A stretch of 64,000 nt of DNA from NCBI RefSeq assembly GCF_016900315.1, contig NZ_JACSNQ010000008.1:22330-86329 (forward strand). Reading direction: 5' to 3'. Positions 15,535-24,468 of this stretch are shown here, piece after piece. Both the position numbers and the translations under genes were made by a program. The notes under the pieces are model-generated. The model worked only from the letters and a program-made list of their open reading frames with translations, was not told the origin of the DNA and made no database searches. How positions within the stretch are numbered: the stretch's first letter is position 1; the number at the start of each line of letters is the position of its first letter. This DNA is from Olsenella profusa (GTDB lineage Bacteria > Actinomycetota > Coriobacteriia > Coriobacteriales > Atopobiaceae).

Positions 15535-18141
15535 ATGAGAACCATCGCGCGCATCCTCGGCCGTGACCTCAAGCGCCTGGTGTCAAGCCCCGTCGCCCTG
15601 GTGGTTGCGGTCGGGGTCTGCCTCGTCCCCGCGCTCTACGCGTGGGTGAACATCCTGGCCAACTGGGACCCGTACCAGAACACCTCCACCGTGCCCGTGG
15701 CCGTTGTCGTGGAGGACAAAGGCGCCGAGGTCCCCGGCATGGGAGAGGTCAACGCCGGCGACATGGTAAGGGAGAGGCTCGAGGAGAACCACCAGCTCGG
15801 GTGGACCTTCGTGGACCAGGACGAGGCGCTCGAGGGCGTCCGCGCCGGCCGCTACTACGCCGCCTTTGTCATACCGCCCGACTTCACCTCGACCCTCGCG
15901 GGCGTGCTGGACGGCCACCCCACGCAGGCCTGCATTGGCTACTACGTCAACGAGAAGGCCAACGCGGTGGCGCCCAAGGTGACGGACACGGGGGCGACCA
16001 CGCTCGAGGACCAGATCGCCGGGCAGTTTGTGTCGCTCGCCGGTAAGACCGTCACCCAGAGGCTCCAGGGCGCGGTGGGGTCCGCCGCGGGGGATGTCGA
16101 CGGGGCGAGGTCATCCGCGCTGAAGAGCCTCCGAGCCACGCAGGGGCGCCTCGACGACCTGGCGGACTCCCTCGAGGACGCGGGCGGGACCGTGGATGCG
16201 GCCCGCGAGGCCGTGGGCCGCGCGCGTGAGACGCTCTCCGCCACGGCGGACGCGGCGGGAGGGCTCGCCTCGTCGATGGACTCCGCGCTCGGGTCGCTCG
16301 CCGGCGCGCGCGAGGGGCTGCGCTCCTTTGCCCGCGGCCTTGACGACAGGCTGGGCGAGGGCGCCTCCGCGATCTCCGGACTGTCCTCGACGGCGAGCCA
16401 GGACATCGGCCGCATCGCCGGGGACGTGGGCTGGGCGCAGGGGCGCCTCGACGCGGCGCTCTCGCGCCTGCGGGCGGCAAACGACGACGTGACGGGCATG
16501 GCGGAGTCGCTCGGGGCGGCGCGCGACGAGGTCGCCTCCCTCGAGCCTGCCGACGACGCGCAGCGCGCCCTCCAGCAGCAGGTGGTCTCCGCGCTCGACG
16601 AGCAGGTGTCGCTTCTCGAGGGGCTTGCCAGCGGACAGGCCTCCGCCCTCGACGAGCTCCAGGGGATAAGCAACGAGGTGAGCGACGGGGCCAAGAGCGT
16701 GGACGGGCTCGCCACCTCGGTGAACGACGCCGTCCAGGCGGGCACGGGCTCGATCGACGCCCTGCGAACGGACCTCGCCACGGGCGCGGCGCCCGAGCTC
16801 TCCTCCGCGCTCGACGCCCTCGCGGACGCGGGCGGTCGCCTTGCCGGCGGAACCGGCTCGCTCGTGCCGATGATCGAGCAGGCGGACGCCGGGTTGGCCC
16901 AGCTCGACGCGCTTCTCGCCCAGAGCCAGTCAACCCTGGCGGACACCGCCGACTCCCTGAGGGGCTCCGCCGATCGCATGGGCGCGCTGGCAGACGACCT
17001 CGCCGCCGTGCAGAGCGCCCGTGCCCTGCCCGCCATGGGCGACGTCCTCTCCCTCGACCCCACCTCCACGGGCGCGGCGCTGGGCTCGCCGGTCCAGATG
17101 GTCGACGAGCCGGTGTTCCCCGTTGCCAACTACGGCTCCGGGGTGGCGCCGTTCTACACCAACCTCGCGCTGTGGGTGGGCGGCTTCGTGCTCGTGGCCA
17201 TCTACAAGCTGGAGGTGGACCGCGAGGGCCTGGGCGACGAATCGGGCGACGTCGAGGTCACGCCCACGCAGGCCTTCTTTGGGCGCTGGCTCCTGCTCGC
17301 CCTCCTGGGCCAGGTGCAGGCCCTGACGTGCTGCGTGGGCGACCTGGCACTCGGCGTCCAGTGCGTCTCCCCCGTTGCGTTTGTGCTCGCGGGCATGGCG
17401 GCGTCGCTGGTCTACGTGCTCGTGGTCTACTCGCTCGCCGTGGCGCTCAAGCACGTTGGCAAGGCGCTCGCGGTGCTGCTGGTGGTGCTGCAGATCCCCG
17501 GGGCGTCCGGCCTCTACCCCATCCAGATGCAGCCCGCCTTCTTCCGAGCGCTGGGGCCGTGGCTCCCCTTCACCTACGGGATCGGCGCCATGCGCGAGGC
17601 GGTGGCGGGCTTCTATGGCACAAACTACGCGCGCGACCTCGCCGTCCTTGCGCTCTTTGCCGTTCCCGCGCTGCTTCTGGGCGTGGTTGCCAGAAGGAGG
17701 CTCCTCGGGGCAAACGCGCTCTTTGACCGCAAGATGGCCCAGACGGACCTCCTTGTGACCGAGCGTGACGGCGAGAAGGACGCCGGGCGCCTGGCGCTCC
17801 TGGTGGACGCGCTCGCCTCCTCCCCCGCCCACCGCGAGGCGTTCCTGGCACGGGCCGCGCGCTTTGAGCTGGCGTACCCGCGCCGCGTGCGGCGCGGCGT
17901 CGTGGCGCTGCTGGCCGTGCCGCTGGCCCTTCTCGCCCTGCTCTTTGCCCATCCGGCAAAGCTGTTGCTGCTGAGCCTGTGGGTGGTCTCCCTGGTTGCC
18001 GCGAGCGCGTACCTCATCTGGCTGGAGTACGTGCACGAGCGGCTGGCGGAGCGCGCCGGGCTGGCACGGATGGACAGAGACGAGCTGGTCGCGCTGGCCG
18101 AGGACGCCGCGCGGGCCGAGAAGGGAGGCGAGGCGCGATGA
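15535..18141 (+). CDS. YhgE/Pip-family membrane protein (first of pair)
   Basis: 868 residues. An N-terminal membrane helix (LVSSPVALVVAVGVCLVPALYAW) is followed by an extracytoplasmic ABC-2-like region with WDPYQNT and YYVNEKANAVAPKV, both typical of the YhgE/Pip family. A long Ala/Asp/Leu-rich coiled-coil segment spans about 190-480. About six C-terminal membrane helices (about 545-740) lead to a cytoplasmic tail with two more hydrophobic segments near 785-815. Family members include phage-infection protein and type VII-secretion-linked proteins. The exact job is unknown. AAGGGAG precedes the ATG. It overlaps its paralogue by 4 bases, and both are divergent from tetR. Confidence 0.87.
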   Translation: MRTIARILGRDLKRLVSSPVALVVAVGVCLVPALYAWVNILANWDPYQNTSTVPVAVVVEDKGAEVPGMGEVNAGDMVRERLEENHQLGWTFVDQDEALEGVRAGRYYAAFVIPPDFTSTLAGVLDGHPTQACIGYYVNEKANAVAPKVTDTGATTLEDQIAGQFVSLAGKTVTQRLQGAVGSAAGDVDGARSSALKSLRATQGRLDDLADSLEDAGGTVDAAREAVGRARETLSATADAAGGLASSMDSALGSLAGAREGLRSFARGLDDRLGEGASAISGLSSTASQDIGRIAGDVGWAQGRLDAALSRLRAANDDVTGMAESLGAARDEVASLEPADDAQRALQQQVVSALDEQVSLLEGLASGQASALDELQGISNEVSDGAKSVDGLATSVNDAVQAGTGSIDALRTDLATGAAPELSSALDALADAGGRLAGGTGSLVPMIEQADAGLAQLDALLAQSQSTLADTADSLRGSADRMGALADDLAAVQSARALPAMGDVLSLDPTSTGAALGSPVQMVDEPVFPVANYGSGVAPFYTNLALWVGGFVLVAIYKLEVDREGLGDESGDVEVTPTQAFFGRWLLLALLGQVQALTCCVGDLALGVQCVSPVAFVLAGMAASLVYVLVVYSLAVALKHVGKALAVLLVVLQIPGASGLYPIQMQPAFFRALGPWLPFTYGIGAMREAVAGFYGTNYARDLAVLALFAVPALLLGVVARRRLLGANALFDRKMAQTDLLVTERDGEKDAGRLALLVDALASSPAHREAFLARAARFELAYPRRVRRGVVALLAVPLALLALLFAHPAKLLLLSLWVVSLVAASAYLIWLEYVHERLAERAGLARMDRDELVALAEDAARAEKGGEAR

Positions 18142-20366
18142 GAGGGGTCTGGGAGCTTGTGCGTCGCGACGCGCGTCACGTGCGGGCCAACGCCATCGCA
18201 CTAGTGGTCTTTGTGGGAATCGTCGCCGTGCCGTCCTTCTACGCGTGGTTCAACATCGCGGGCAGCTGGGACCCGTACGGCAACACGGGCAACATCCGCG
18301 TGGCCGTTGCCAACGAGGACGAGGGCTACTCCGGGGAGCTGGTGCCCCTGACCGTCAACATGGGCGAGCGCGTGGTGGCCGAGCTGCAGGGTTCCGACTC
18401 CATTGGGTACGTGGTCACCTCGGAGGCCGACGCCGTCGAGGGCGTGCGCTCGGGCGAGTACTACGCGGCCGTGGTGATTCCGCCGGACTTCTCGCGCGAC
18501 ATGATGACCACCTTCTCCGCCGATCCCGTCCGTGCCGAGGTGCGCTTCTACCAGAACGAGAAGGCAAACGCCATCGCCACCATTGTCACCGACAAGGCGT
18601 CCTCGGCCGTGATGGCGCAGATCGACTCCGGATTTGCCGAGGCGGTGAGCGCCGTTGGCGCGGGCGCCCTCAAGGAGCTGGGCTCCGCGCTCGACGACGA
18701 CGCGGTGACGGGCCTCGCGGCGCGCCTCGACGCCGCGGTGACGGACTCCGCCGACGCGCTCTCCGGAACGGCGGGCTCCGTGAGGGACTTCGCGGACCTG
18801 CTCGAGTCGACGCGCGGGCTTCTGGGCAGCGGCGCGGGGGTGGCCGACGCAGCGCTCTCCCCCACGGCGGACGCCGGCGAGGTGCTCGGCGAGACGGCGT
18901 CGGGCCTTGCGGGGACCGGGTCGGCGATAGACGACGCGGAGACGTCCGTGGCCGGCGCGCTCGAGTCCGCGGGCGCGGGGCTCGACGGCGTGGACGCGGC
19001 GATAGACGACGCACTCGACGTCGCGGGCGCGCAGGAGGCAAGGATTCAGAAGGGCCTCTCCGCCGCGCGGGACGCCGTGGGCGAGCAGATCGATGCACTC
19101 GAGCGGCTGGACGGCGCGCTTGGGGAGCAGCTCGACCTCATGCGCGAGCTCGAGGGGACGCTTCCCGAGGGCAGCCCCGTGCGCGAGGGGCTCGGCAGCG
19201 CGATTGCGGGCGTGGGCGGTCTGCGCGACCGCGTTGACCAGGCGCTCGTTGAGCTGCGCGACCTCTCTGACGGGCTGGGCCGGACGATGGGCGACCTCGA
19301 CGCCGGGGCAGCGGACGCCGAGGAGGCGCGCGAGCGGCTTAAGGGCCTCGTGGACGAGGCGCGCACGGCGGTGGGCGGCGCGGGGCAGCTCTACGACGAC
19401 GAGGTGCGCGGCAGCCTCGGGAACCTTGCTGGGCAGGTGGCCGAGGCCGCCGAGCAGGCGGACGCGATCGAGGGAAACCTCGCCGGGACCCTTGCGGCCG
19501 TGGGCTCCGCGGCAAAGGACGCGAGCGACGGGCTCGCCGGGGCGCGCGACGACCTCGACGAGACCGCGGACAGCCTGGACGCGGCGGCCGAGAAGCTCGA
19601 TGGCCTGCACGAGCGGCTGCGCTCCGCGCTTGACTCGGGCGACGCGCGGCAAGTGAGGGAGGTTCTGGCGTCTGGCCCGGAGGGGCTCGCCGAGTTTGTG
19701 GCGGCGCCGGTCTCGGTCGAGCGCACGGCGGTGTTTCCCGTTGAGAACAACGGCTCGGCCATGGCGCCCTTCTACACGACGCTTGCCATCTGGATCGGCG
19801 GGGTCGTGCTCGCGGCGCTGGTGCGCGCGAAGCCCTCCGAGGCCGCGCTCGAGGAGACGGGCTGCTCGCACGCGCAGGCCTACGTGGGACGCCTTGCGCT
19901 CTTTGTTGTCGTGGGGCTGGCCCAGGCGGCGCTCATCTGCGGCGGAGACCTCTTCTACCTGGGAGTTCAGTGCGAGCACCCGTGGCTCATGCTGCTTGCG
20001 TGCCTGGCGTCGTCGCTCGTCTACGTCAACTTGATCTTCTCGCTCACGGCGTCCTTTGGCGACGTGGGCAAGGCCGTTGCCGTGGTGCTCATGGTGGTCC
20101 AGGTGGCCGGCTCGGGCGGCACGTTCCCGCCCGAGATGCTGCCCGCTCCGTTCCAGGCGGTCTACTCGTGGCTGCCGTTTGTGCACAGCGAGGCGGCGCT
20201 GCGGGCGGCGATGTTTGGAGTCTGGGACGGAGACTTCTGGCGCGAGCTGGGCGTTCTTCTCGCCTACCTGGCGCCGGCGCTGCTCCTGGGCCTGGTGCTG
20301 CGCCGTCCCGTGATCCGCCTGAACGAGTGGTTTGAGCACCGCCTGGAGCGCACGCGCCTCATGTGA
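18138..20366 (+). CDS. YhgE/Pip-family membrane protein (second of pair)
   Basis: About 742 residues with the same layout as its neighbour: an N-terminal helix (AIALVVFVGIVAVPSFYAWFNIAG), WDPYGNT, a YQNEKANAIATIVTDKAS motif, and a coiled-coil region rich in Ala/Asp/Gly at about 190-500. A six-helix ABC-2-like C-terminus ends soon after RRPVIRLNEWFEHRL. ATG 18138 overlaps the stop of the first gene (ATGA), so the two are likely made together and may form a heteromer. It lacks the cytoplasmic C-terminal extension of the first protein. Function is unproven. A role in envelope export or drug resistance is possible, given the TetR control. Confidence 0.87.
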   Translation: MRGVWELVRRDARHVRANAIALVVFVGIVAVPSFYAWFNIAGSWDPYGNTGNIRVAVANEDEGYSGELVPLTVNMGERVVAELQGSDSIGYVVTSEADAVEGVRSGEYYAAVVIPPDFSRDMMTTFSADPVRAEVRFYQNEKANAIATIVTDKASSAVMAQIDSGFAEAVSAVGAGALKELGSALDDDAVTGLAARLDAAVTDSADALSGTAGSVRDFADLLESTRGLLGSGAGVADAALSPTADAGEVLGETASGLAGTGSAIDDAETSVAGALESAGAGLDGVDAAIDDALDVAGAQEARIQKGLSAARDAVGEQIDALERLDGALGEQLDLMRELEGTLPEGSPVREGLGSAIAGVGGLRDRVDQALVELRDLSDGLGRTMGDLDAGAADAEEARERLKGLVDEARTAVGGAGQLYDDEVRGSLGNLAGQVAEAAEQADAIEGNLAGTLAAVGSAAKDASDGLAGARDDLDETADSLDAAAEKLDGLHERLRSALDSGDARQVREVLASGPEGLAEFVAAPVSVERTAVFPVENNGSAMAPFYTTLAIWIGGVVLAALVRAKPSEAALEETGCSHAQAYVGRLALFVVVGLAQAALICGGDLFYLGVQCEHPWLMLLACLASSLVYVNLIFSLTASFGDVGKAVAVVLMVVQVAGSGGTFPPEMLPAPFQAVYSWLPFVHSEAALRAAMFGVWDGDFWRELGVLLAYLAPALLLGLVLRRPVIRLNEWFEHRLERTRLM

Positions 20367-20413
20367 GGCCGCGCGGGCGACGCGCGGTGCCGGTGGAGCC
20401 GAGAAACCCGCTC

Positions 20414-20646
20414 GGTTGCGACGAACTCGCCGGGCGCGAGCCCAAAATCGGCCATGGTTGCGACGGACTCGCCGGACGCGAGCCCAAAATCGGCCGCGGT
20501 TGCGACGAAATCAGGGCGATCGCGTCGCAACCACGACGGATTCCAGGCTCATCACGGGCCGCGACCGGGCATCACCGTCGCAGTCGCCGGCGATTCCAGG
20601 CTCACCGCATCGCCGTGCGTCGCAGGCGCCGCCGATTCCGGGCTCA
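20414..20646. repeat. 42-bp tandem repeats followed by inverted copies
   Basis: GTTGCGACG starts at 20415, 20457 and 20499, an exact 42-bp period. The first two units also share GCGAGCCCAAAATCGGCC. Then GATTCCRGGCTCA appears at 20539, 20592 and 20634 (spacing 53 and 42), which is the degenerate reverse complement of the same unit. The third forward unit pairs with CGTCGCAAC at 20523-20531. The gap 20367-20746 has no credible gene. It also holds GTTCTTCTCGCC at 20682-20693 and a TATACT element. Confidence 0.75.
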
Positions 20647-20700
20647 CCGCGTCACCGCGCAGACATCGTCGGGACGTCGCCGTTCTTCTCGCCGGCGCTG

Positions 20701-20706
20701 TATACT
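20701..20706 (+). promoter_or_regulatory. Candidate gltX -10 element
   Basis: TATACT sits 41 bases before the gltX ATG in a GC-rich gap. No good -35 lies 17 bases upstream, so this is tentative. Confidence 0.35.
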
Positions 20707-20746
20707 AAGTGCGTATGTGACGATAAGAACCACCGAGAGGAACCTC

Positions 20747-22225
20747 ATGTCCGAGACCCCCGTTCGCGTGCGCTTTGCGCCCTCCCCCACCGGCAAGCTC
20801 CACGTGGGCGGCGCGCGCACCGCGATCTACAACTGGGCCTTTGCCCGCGCCAACCACGGCACCTTCATCCTGCGCATCGACGACACGGACCCCACTCGCT
20901 CCACCGAGGAGAACACGCAGATCATCCTGCGCGCCATGCGCTGGCTGGGGCTTGACTGGGACGAGGGCCCCGAGGCGGGCGGACCGTACGGCCCCTACAA
21001 GCAGACCGAGCGCGCCGAGCTCTACCGCGCCGCCGCCCAGCGTCTGTGGGACGAGGGCAAGGCCTACCCGTGCTTCTGCACGCCCGAGCAGCTCGCGGCC
21101 GACCGCGAGGCCGCGCAGGCGCGCAAGGACCCCTTCCAGGGCTACAACCGCCGCTGCCGCGGCCTCTCCCGCGAGGAGGCCCAGGCGCGCATCGACGCCG
21201 GCGAGTCCTACGTCCTGCGCATCAAGGTCCCCGAGGACCGCGGCGACGTGGTGGTCCACGACGCGGTGCACGGCGAGGTCACCTTCAACGCGCGCGAGCT
21301 CGACGACTTCGTGATCTTCCGCTCCGACGGCACGCCCACCTACAACTTCGCGACCGTCGTGGACGACGCGGCCATGAAGATCACCCACGTCATCCGCGGT
21401 GACGACCACCTCTCCAACACCCCGCGCCAGGTCATCGTCTACGAGGCTCTCGGCGCACCGGTGCCCACCTTTGCCCACATCTCGATGATCCTGGGCGCCG
21501 ACGGTAAGAAGCTCTCCAAGCGCCACGGCGCCACCAACGTGGAGGAGTACCGCGACGCCGGTTACCTCTCCGACGCCTTCGTCAACTACCTGGCGCTGCT
21601 GGGCTGGTCGCTCGACGGCGAGACCACGATCGTGCCGCGCGACGTGCTGGCGCGCGAGTTCTCGCTCGACCACGTCTCCAAGAACCCAGCGACCTTCGAC
21701 CCCAAGAAGCTCGACTGGATCCAGGCCGAGTACGTCCGCGCGATGTCCGACGACGAGTTCTGCGAGAAGATCCTGCTGCCCTCGCTTGCCGCCGCGGGCG
21801 TGGACGCCGGCGACCACGGCTCGGCCTGGTGGCGCGCGCTCGCGCAGATCGTCCGGCCGCGCACCAAGATGCCGGCCGACGCCGCACAGGTGGCGGCCCC
21901 CGTCTTTGCCACGGCCGCGACGCTTGCCTATGACGAGAAGTCCGTGGCCAAGGGCCTTGCCAAGGAGGGCATGGGCGCGGTCGTGGACGCGGCGCGCGAG
22001 GCCCTGGGGGCGCTCGGCGAGGACGAGTGGCGCCCGGAGCGCATCGACGCCGCGCTGGAGGAGCTGCCCGAGCGGCTCGACCTGAAGAAGCGCCTGGTCT
22101 TCCAGGCCGTGCGCGTGGCCGTCTGCGGCAACATGGTCTCGCCGCCGCTCGGGGAGACGATGGCGCTCGTCGGCCGCGAGGACTGCCTCGCACGCCTGGC
22201 GCGCGGCCGCGAGCTGGCGCTGTAG
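20747..22225 (+). CDS. gltX: Glutamyl-tRNA synthetase
   Basis: 492 residues of a class I aminoacyl-tRNA synthetase. The HIGH-type signature is HVGG at about residues 19-22 (FAPSPTGKLHVGGARTA), and the KMSKS-type loop reads KKLSKRHG. It charges tRNA-Glu. In most actinobacteria it also charges tRNA-Gln for later amidation, but this cannot be judged here. The ATG at 20747 has GAGAGGA about 6 bases upstream. The frame is open back to 20363 through repeat DNA, which is not part of the gene. It is monocistronic and ends in a strong terminator. Confidence 0.96.
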   Translation: MSETPVRVRFAPSPTGKLHVGGARTAIYNWAFARANHGTFILRIDDTDPTRSTEENTQIILRAMRWLGLDWDEGPEAGGPYGPYKQTERAELYRAAAQRLWDEGKAYPCFCTPEQLAADREAAQARKDPFQGYNRRCRGLSREEAQARIDAGESYVLRIKVPEDRGDVVVHDAVHGEVTFNARELDDFVIFRSDGTPTYNFATVVDDAAMKITHVIRGDDHLSNTPRQVIVYEALGAPVPTFAHISMILGADGKKLSKRHGATNVEEYRDAGYLSDAFVNYLALLGWSLDGETTIVPRDVLAREFSLDHVSKNPATFDPKKLDWIQAEYVRAMSDDEFCEKILLPSLAAAGVDAGDHGSAWWRALAQIVRPRTKMPADAAQVAAPVFATAATLAYDEKSVAKGLAKEGMGAVVDAAREALGALGEDEWRPERIDAALEELPERLDLKKRLVFQAVRVAVCGNMVSPPLGETMALVGREDCLARLARGRELAL

Positions 22226-22245
22226 CCAGCGCACCCGCAACAAGG

Positions 22246-22294
22246 CGGCGCCGAGAAGAACCACGATCACAGGTTCTTCTCGGCGCCGTTTTTT
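22246..22294 (+). terminator. gltX terminator with perfect 17-bp stem
   Basis: Arms 22246-22262 and 22272-22288 are exact complements containing GCCGAGAAGAACC and its reverse. A 9-base loop separates them and TTTTTT follows. Both arms are copies of the dispersed motif. Confidence 0.92.
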
Positions 22295-22331
22295 GTGTCA
22301 GGTGCTTCTTGGCCCTGCGTTCTTCTCGGCT

Positions 22332-22627
22332 GCGCACTGTTTTCGGACGGAAACACGTCCCGGACCGTCCTAAAACAGTGCGCCACCAGACCCGCGCACC
22401 GTCTCCGGACGGAAACACGTCCCGGACCGTCCTAAAACGGTGCGTCATCAGACCTACGCACCGTCTCCGGACGAAACCATTCTCCAGAACGTCCGAAAAC
22501 GGTACGCGGGAGCTGCGCACCGTTTTCGGTCGGAACCACATCCCAAACCGTCCTGGAACAGTACGCCGCATGACCTACGCACCGTCTCCGGACGAAATCA
22601 GCCCTCAGACCGTCCGGAAACAGTGCG
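22332..22627. repeat. Palindrome array A1: five ~50-bp imperfect inverted repeats, ~62-bp period
   Basis: Units at 22332-22382, 22394-22444, 22457-22506, 22515-22565 and 22578-22627. Each has a left arm near CGCACCGTYTYCGGACGG, a loop of about 14 bases and a right arm near CCGTCCKRAAACGGTGCG. The CACYG landmark recurs at 22335, 22397, 22459, 22518 and 22580 (steps 62, 62, 59, 62). The array fills the gap between the convergent gltX and pcp. Inverted copies of GGCGAGAAGAAC flank it at 22319-22330 and 22655-22666. Confidence 0.9.
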
Positions 22628-22677
22628 CAGCCGGCCACCAGCCACCGACCACCAGGCGAGAAGAACCGTCGGGCAGC

Positions 22678-23322
22678 CTACTGCTCGGTGCCCTCGCCGG
22701 CCACAAGCGGCTCGTTTCCGCCCGTGACTGCGGCCTCGAGCATGGCCGTGAGGCCCGCGACCATCATGTCGACGCTCATCGAGGCCGTGCCCTCGCCCAT
22801 CGAGGCGGTCTGCTCGGTGGCGTAGGGCACGTGGACGAAGCCGCCGCGCACGCCGGGGTGGCGCGTCGCGAGCATGTGCATCAGCTCGTAGAGCACCTCG
22901 TTGCAGCAGTACGTGCCGGCCGTGTAAGAGACGGCCGCGGGCACCCCCGCCGCACGCGCCGCGTCGACCATCGCAAAGACGGGCAGCGTGGCGAAGTAGG
23001 CGTCCGGGCCCTCGGGCTCCAGGCGGCCCACCGGCTGGTTGCCCTCGTTGTCCGGGATGCGCGCGTTGGCGAAGTTGATGCCCACGAACTCGGGCGTGAT
23101 GTGGCTGCGACCACCCGCCTGGCCCACACAGAGCACGAGGTCGGGCCGCTCGGCGTCGATGGCCGCCTCCACGGCCGCGGCGTCCTTGCCAAAGACCACC
23201 GGAATCTGCGTGCGCGCCACCTCGGCGCCCGCGATCTCCTGCGGCAGACGGCTCACGGCCTCCCAGGCCGGGTTGATCGTGGCACCGCCGAAGGGCTCGA
23301 AGCCCGTAACCAGAACCTTCAT
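22678..23322 (-). CDS. pcp: Pyroglutamyl-peptidase I
   Basis: 214 residues, family C15 cysteine peptidase that removes N-terminal 5-oxoproline from peptides in the cytoplasm. The catalytic triad is visible: Glu78 in GGRSHITPEF, Cys140 in AGTYCCNEVLY and His164 in GFVHVPY. It also has the FEPFGG start. Length matches the family. The gene lies about 185 bases downstream of the DUF979/DUF969 permease genes on the same strand, a linkage also found in Firmicutes, so the three probably serve import and use of pyroglutamyl compounds. The gap 23323-23506 is GC-rich with a repeated GCGCACCGGGCGCG. Confidence 0.95.
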   Translation of the reverse strand: MKVLVTGFEPFGGATINPAWEAVSRLPQEIAGAEVARTQIPVVFGKDAAAVEAAIDAERPDLVLCVGQAGGRSHITPEFVGINFANARIPDNEGNQPVGRLEPEGPDAYFATLPVFAMVDAARAAGVPAAVSYTAGTYCCNEVLYELMHMLATRHPGVRGGFVHVPYATEQTASMGEGTASMSVDMMVAGLTAMLEAAVTGGNEPLVAGEGTEQ

Positions 23323-23506
23323 CGAAACCTCCTCGCGGGGACGGACGGGGCGGTGAGCCGGGTGTGCGGGTCAGGCGCAGGCCACGGCGCACCGGGCGCG
23401 CGGGACAAGCCACGGCCCGGCGCACCGGGCGCGAGCCAGCCGCAGATCACGGCGCAAAGCCCGCGGCCAACAACGCCCGCAAACCCGGCGCCGCCCCGTC
23501 GCGTCC

Positions 23507-24466
23507 CTACAACGTCATGACGATCATGTACACAATCTGGACCACAAGCATGATGAGCGCGATGGGCACCTGCTTCTTGATGACGCCGTAGGAGTCCTTC
23601 ATCTCAAGGATCGCCACCGGCACGATGTTGAAGTTGGCCGCCATCGGCGTCATGAGCGTGCCGCAGAAACCGCAGGTCAGCGCCACCGAGCCGATGAGGG
23701 CCGGGTCGGCGCCCAGGGCCAGCACGAACGGCGCGCCGATGCCCACGGTCATCACCGTGATGGCGCCGTAGGCGTTGCCCATGACCATCGTGAAGACGGC
23801 CATGCCGATCGCGTAGACGATGATGCCCACCACGACGTTGCCCTCCGGGATGATGCTGGAGACCAGGTTGGAGATCACCGTGCCCACGCCGGCCGCCGTG
23901 AAGATGGAGCCAAGGGCCGCCAGCAGCACCGGCAGCATGGAAAGCGGGCCCACCGTGTCGAGCATGCGGCGGGAGTCGTCTAGGAAGACGCGCGGGCTGT
24001 TCTTGCGCGAGAAGACCATGAGCAGGATGCCGCCCACGACCACGCCGAAGGTGAGGCCCACGAGCGAGCTGATGTTAGTGAACAGGGCGAAGATGAGCGC
24101 CATCACGCCGAGGGAGAGGGCCGGGGCAAAGATCTTCATGCCGATCTTGTCGTAGTTGGCCTGCATCTCGGTCTGCGTGGGCTCGCCGCCCGTGCCGCGG
24201 CCGACCTGACGGAAGATCGCCGGGATGACCATGACCACCACGAGCACGCCCACCCACGTGGACGGGATCCAGCGGCCCACCACGAAGAGCAGGCCGAGCA
24301 CGCACCAGAAGACGGCCGAGCCGACGCGCTTCTCGTTGGTCTTGTCCGTCAGGTTGCGCAGGCCCGCGTAGATGGCCACCACGCCGATCAGGATGTAGAC
24401 GACCTCGAGCAGCTTATCGGAGAGCGTCACGTCGGCGCTCTGGAAGAACTGGATGAACTCCGCCAT
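23507..24466 (-). CDS. DUF979 membrane protein (permease subunit)
   Basis: 319 residues with about nine to ten membrane helices, for example LEVVYILIGVVAIYAGL, VFWCVLGLLFVVG and a final VPIALIMLVVQIVYMIVMTL. Sequence features such as ALTCGFCGTLMTPMAANFNIVP fit the DUF979 family, which is always paired with DUF969. The pair resembles anion/amino-acid permease halves. The substrate is not established. Adjacency to pcp suggests 5-oxoproline or pyroglutamyl peptides, which is inference. The start at 24466 is 2 bases after the DUF969 stop. Confidence 0.87.
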   Translation of the reverse strand: MAEFIQFFQSADVTLSDKLLEVVYILIGVVAIYAGLRNLTDKTNEKRVGSAVFWCVLGLLFVVGRWIPSTWVGVLVVVMVIPAIFRQVGRGTGGEPTQTEMQANYDKIGMKIFAPALSLGVMALIFALFTNISSLVGLTFGVVVGGILLMVFSRKNSPRVFLDDSRRMLDTVGPLSMLPVLLAALGSIFTAAGVGTVISNLVSSIIPEGNVVVGIIVYAIGMAVFTMVMGNAYGAITVMTVGIGAPFVLALGADPALIGSVALTCGFCGTLMTPMAANFNIVPVAILEMKDSYGVIKKQVPIALIMLVVQIVYMIVMTL

Positions 24467-24468
24467 GG

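Noticed and set aside
20363..20746. N-terminal extension of gltX, or a 14-residue-repeat peptide in 42-bp repeats
   Set aside because: GltX family start is at 20747 with a ribosome site. The upstream repeats invert orientation, which a coding repeat would not.
22332..22627. CRISPR array
   Set aside because: Repeats are long palindromes with only 8-14-base spacers, the spacers are related to each other, and no cas genes are present.
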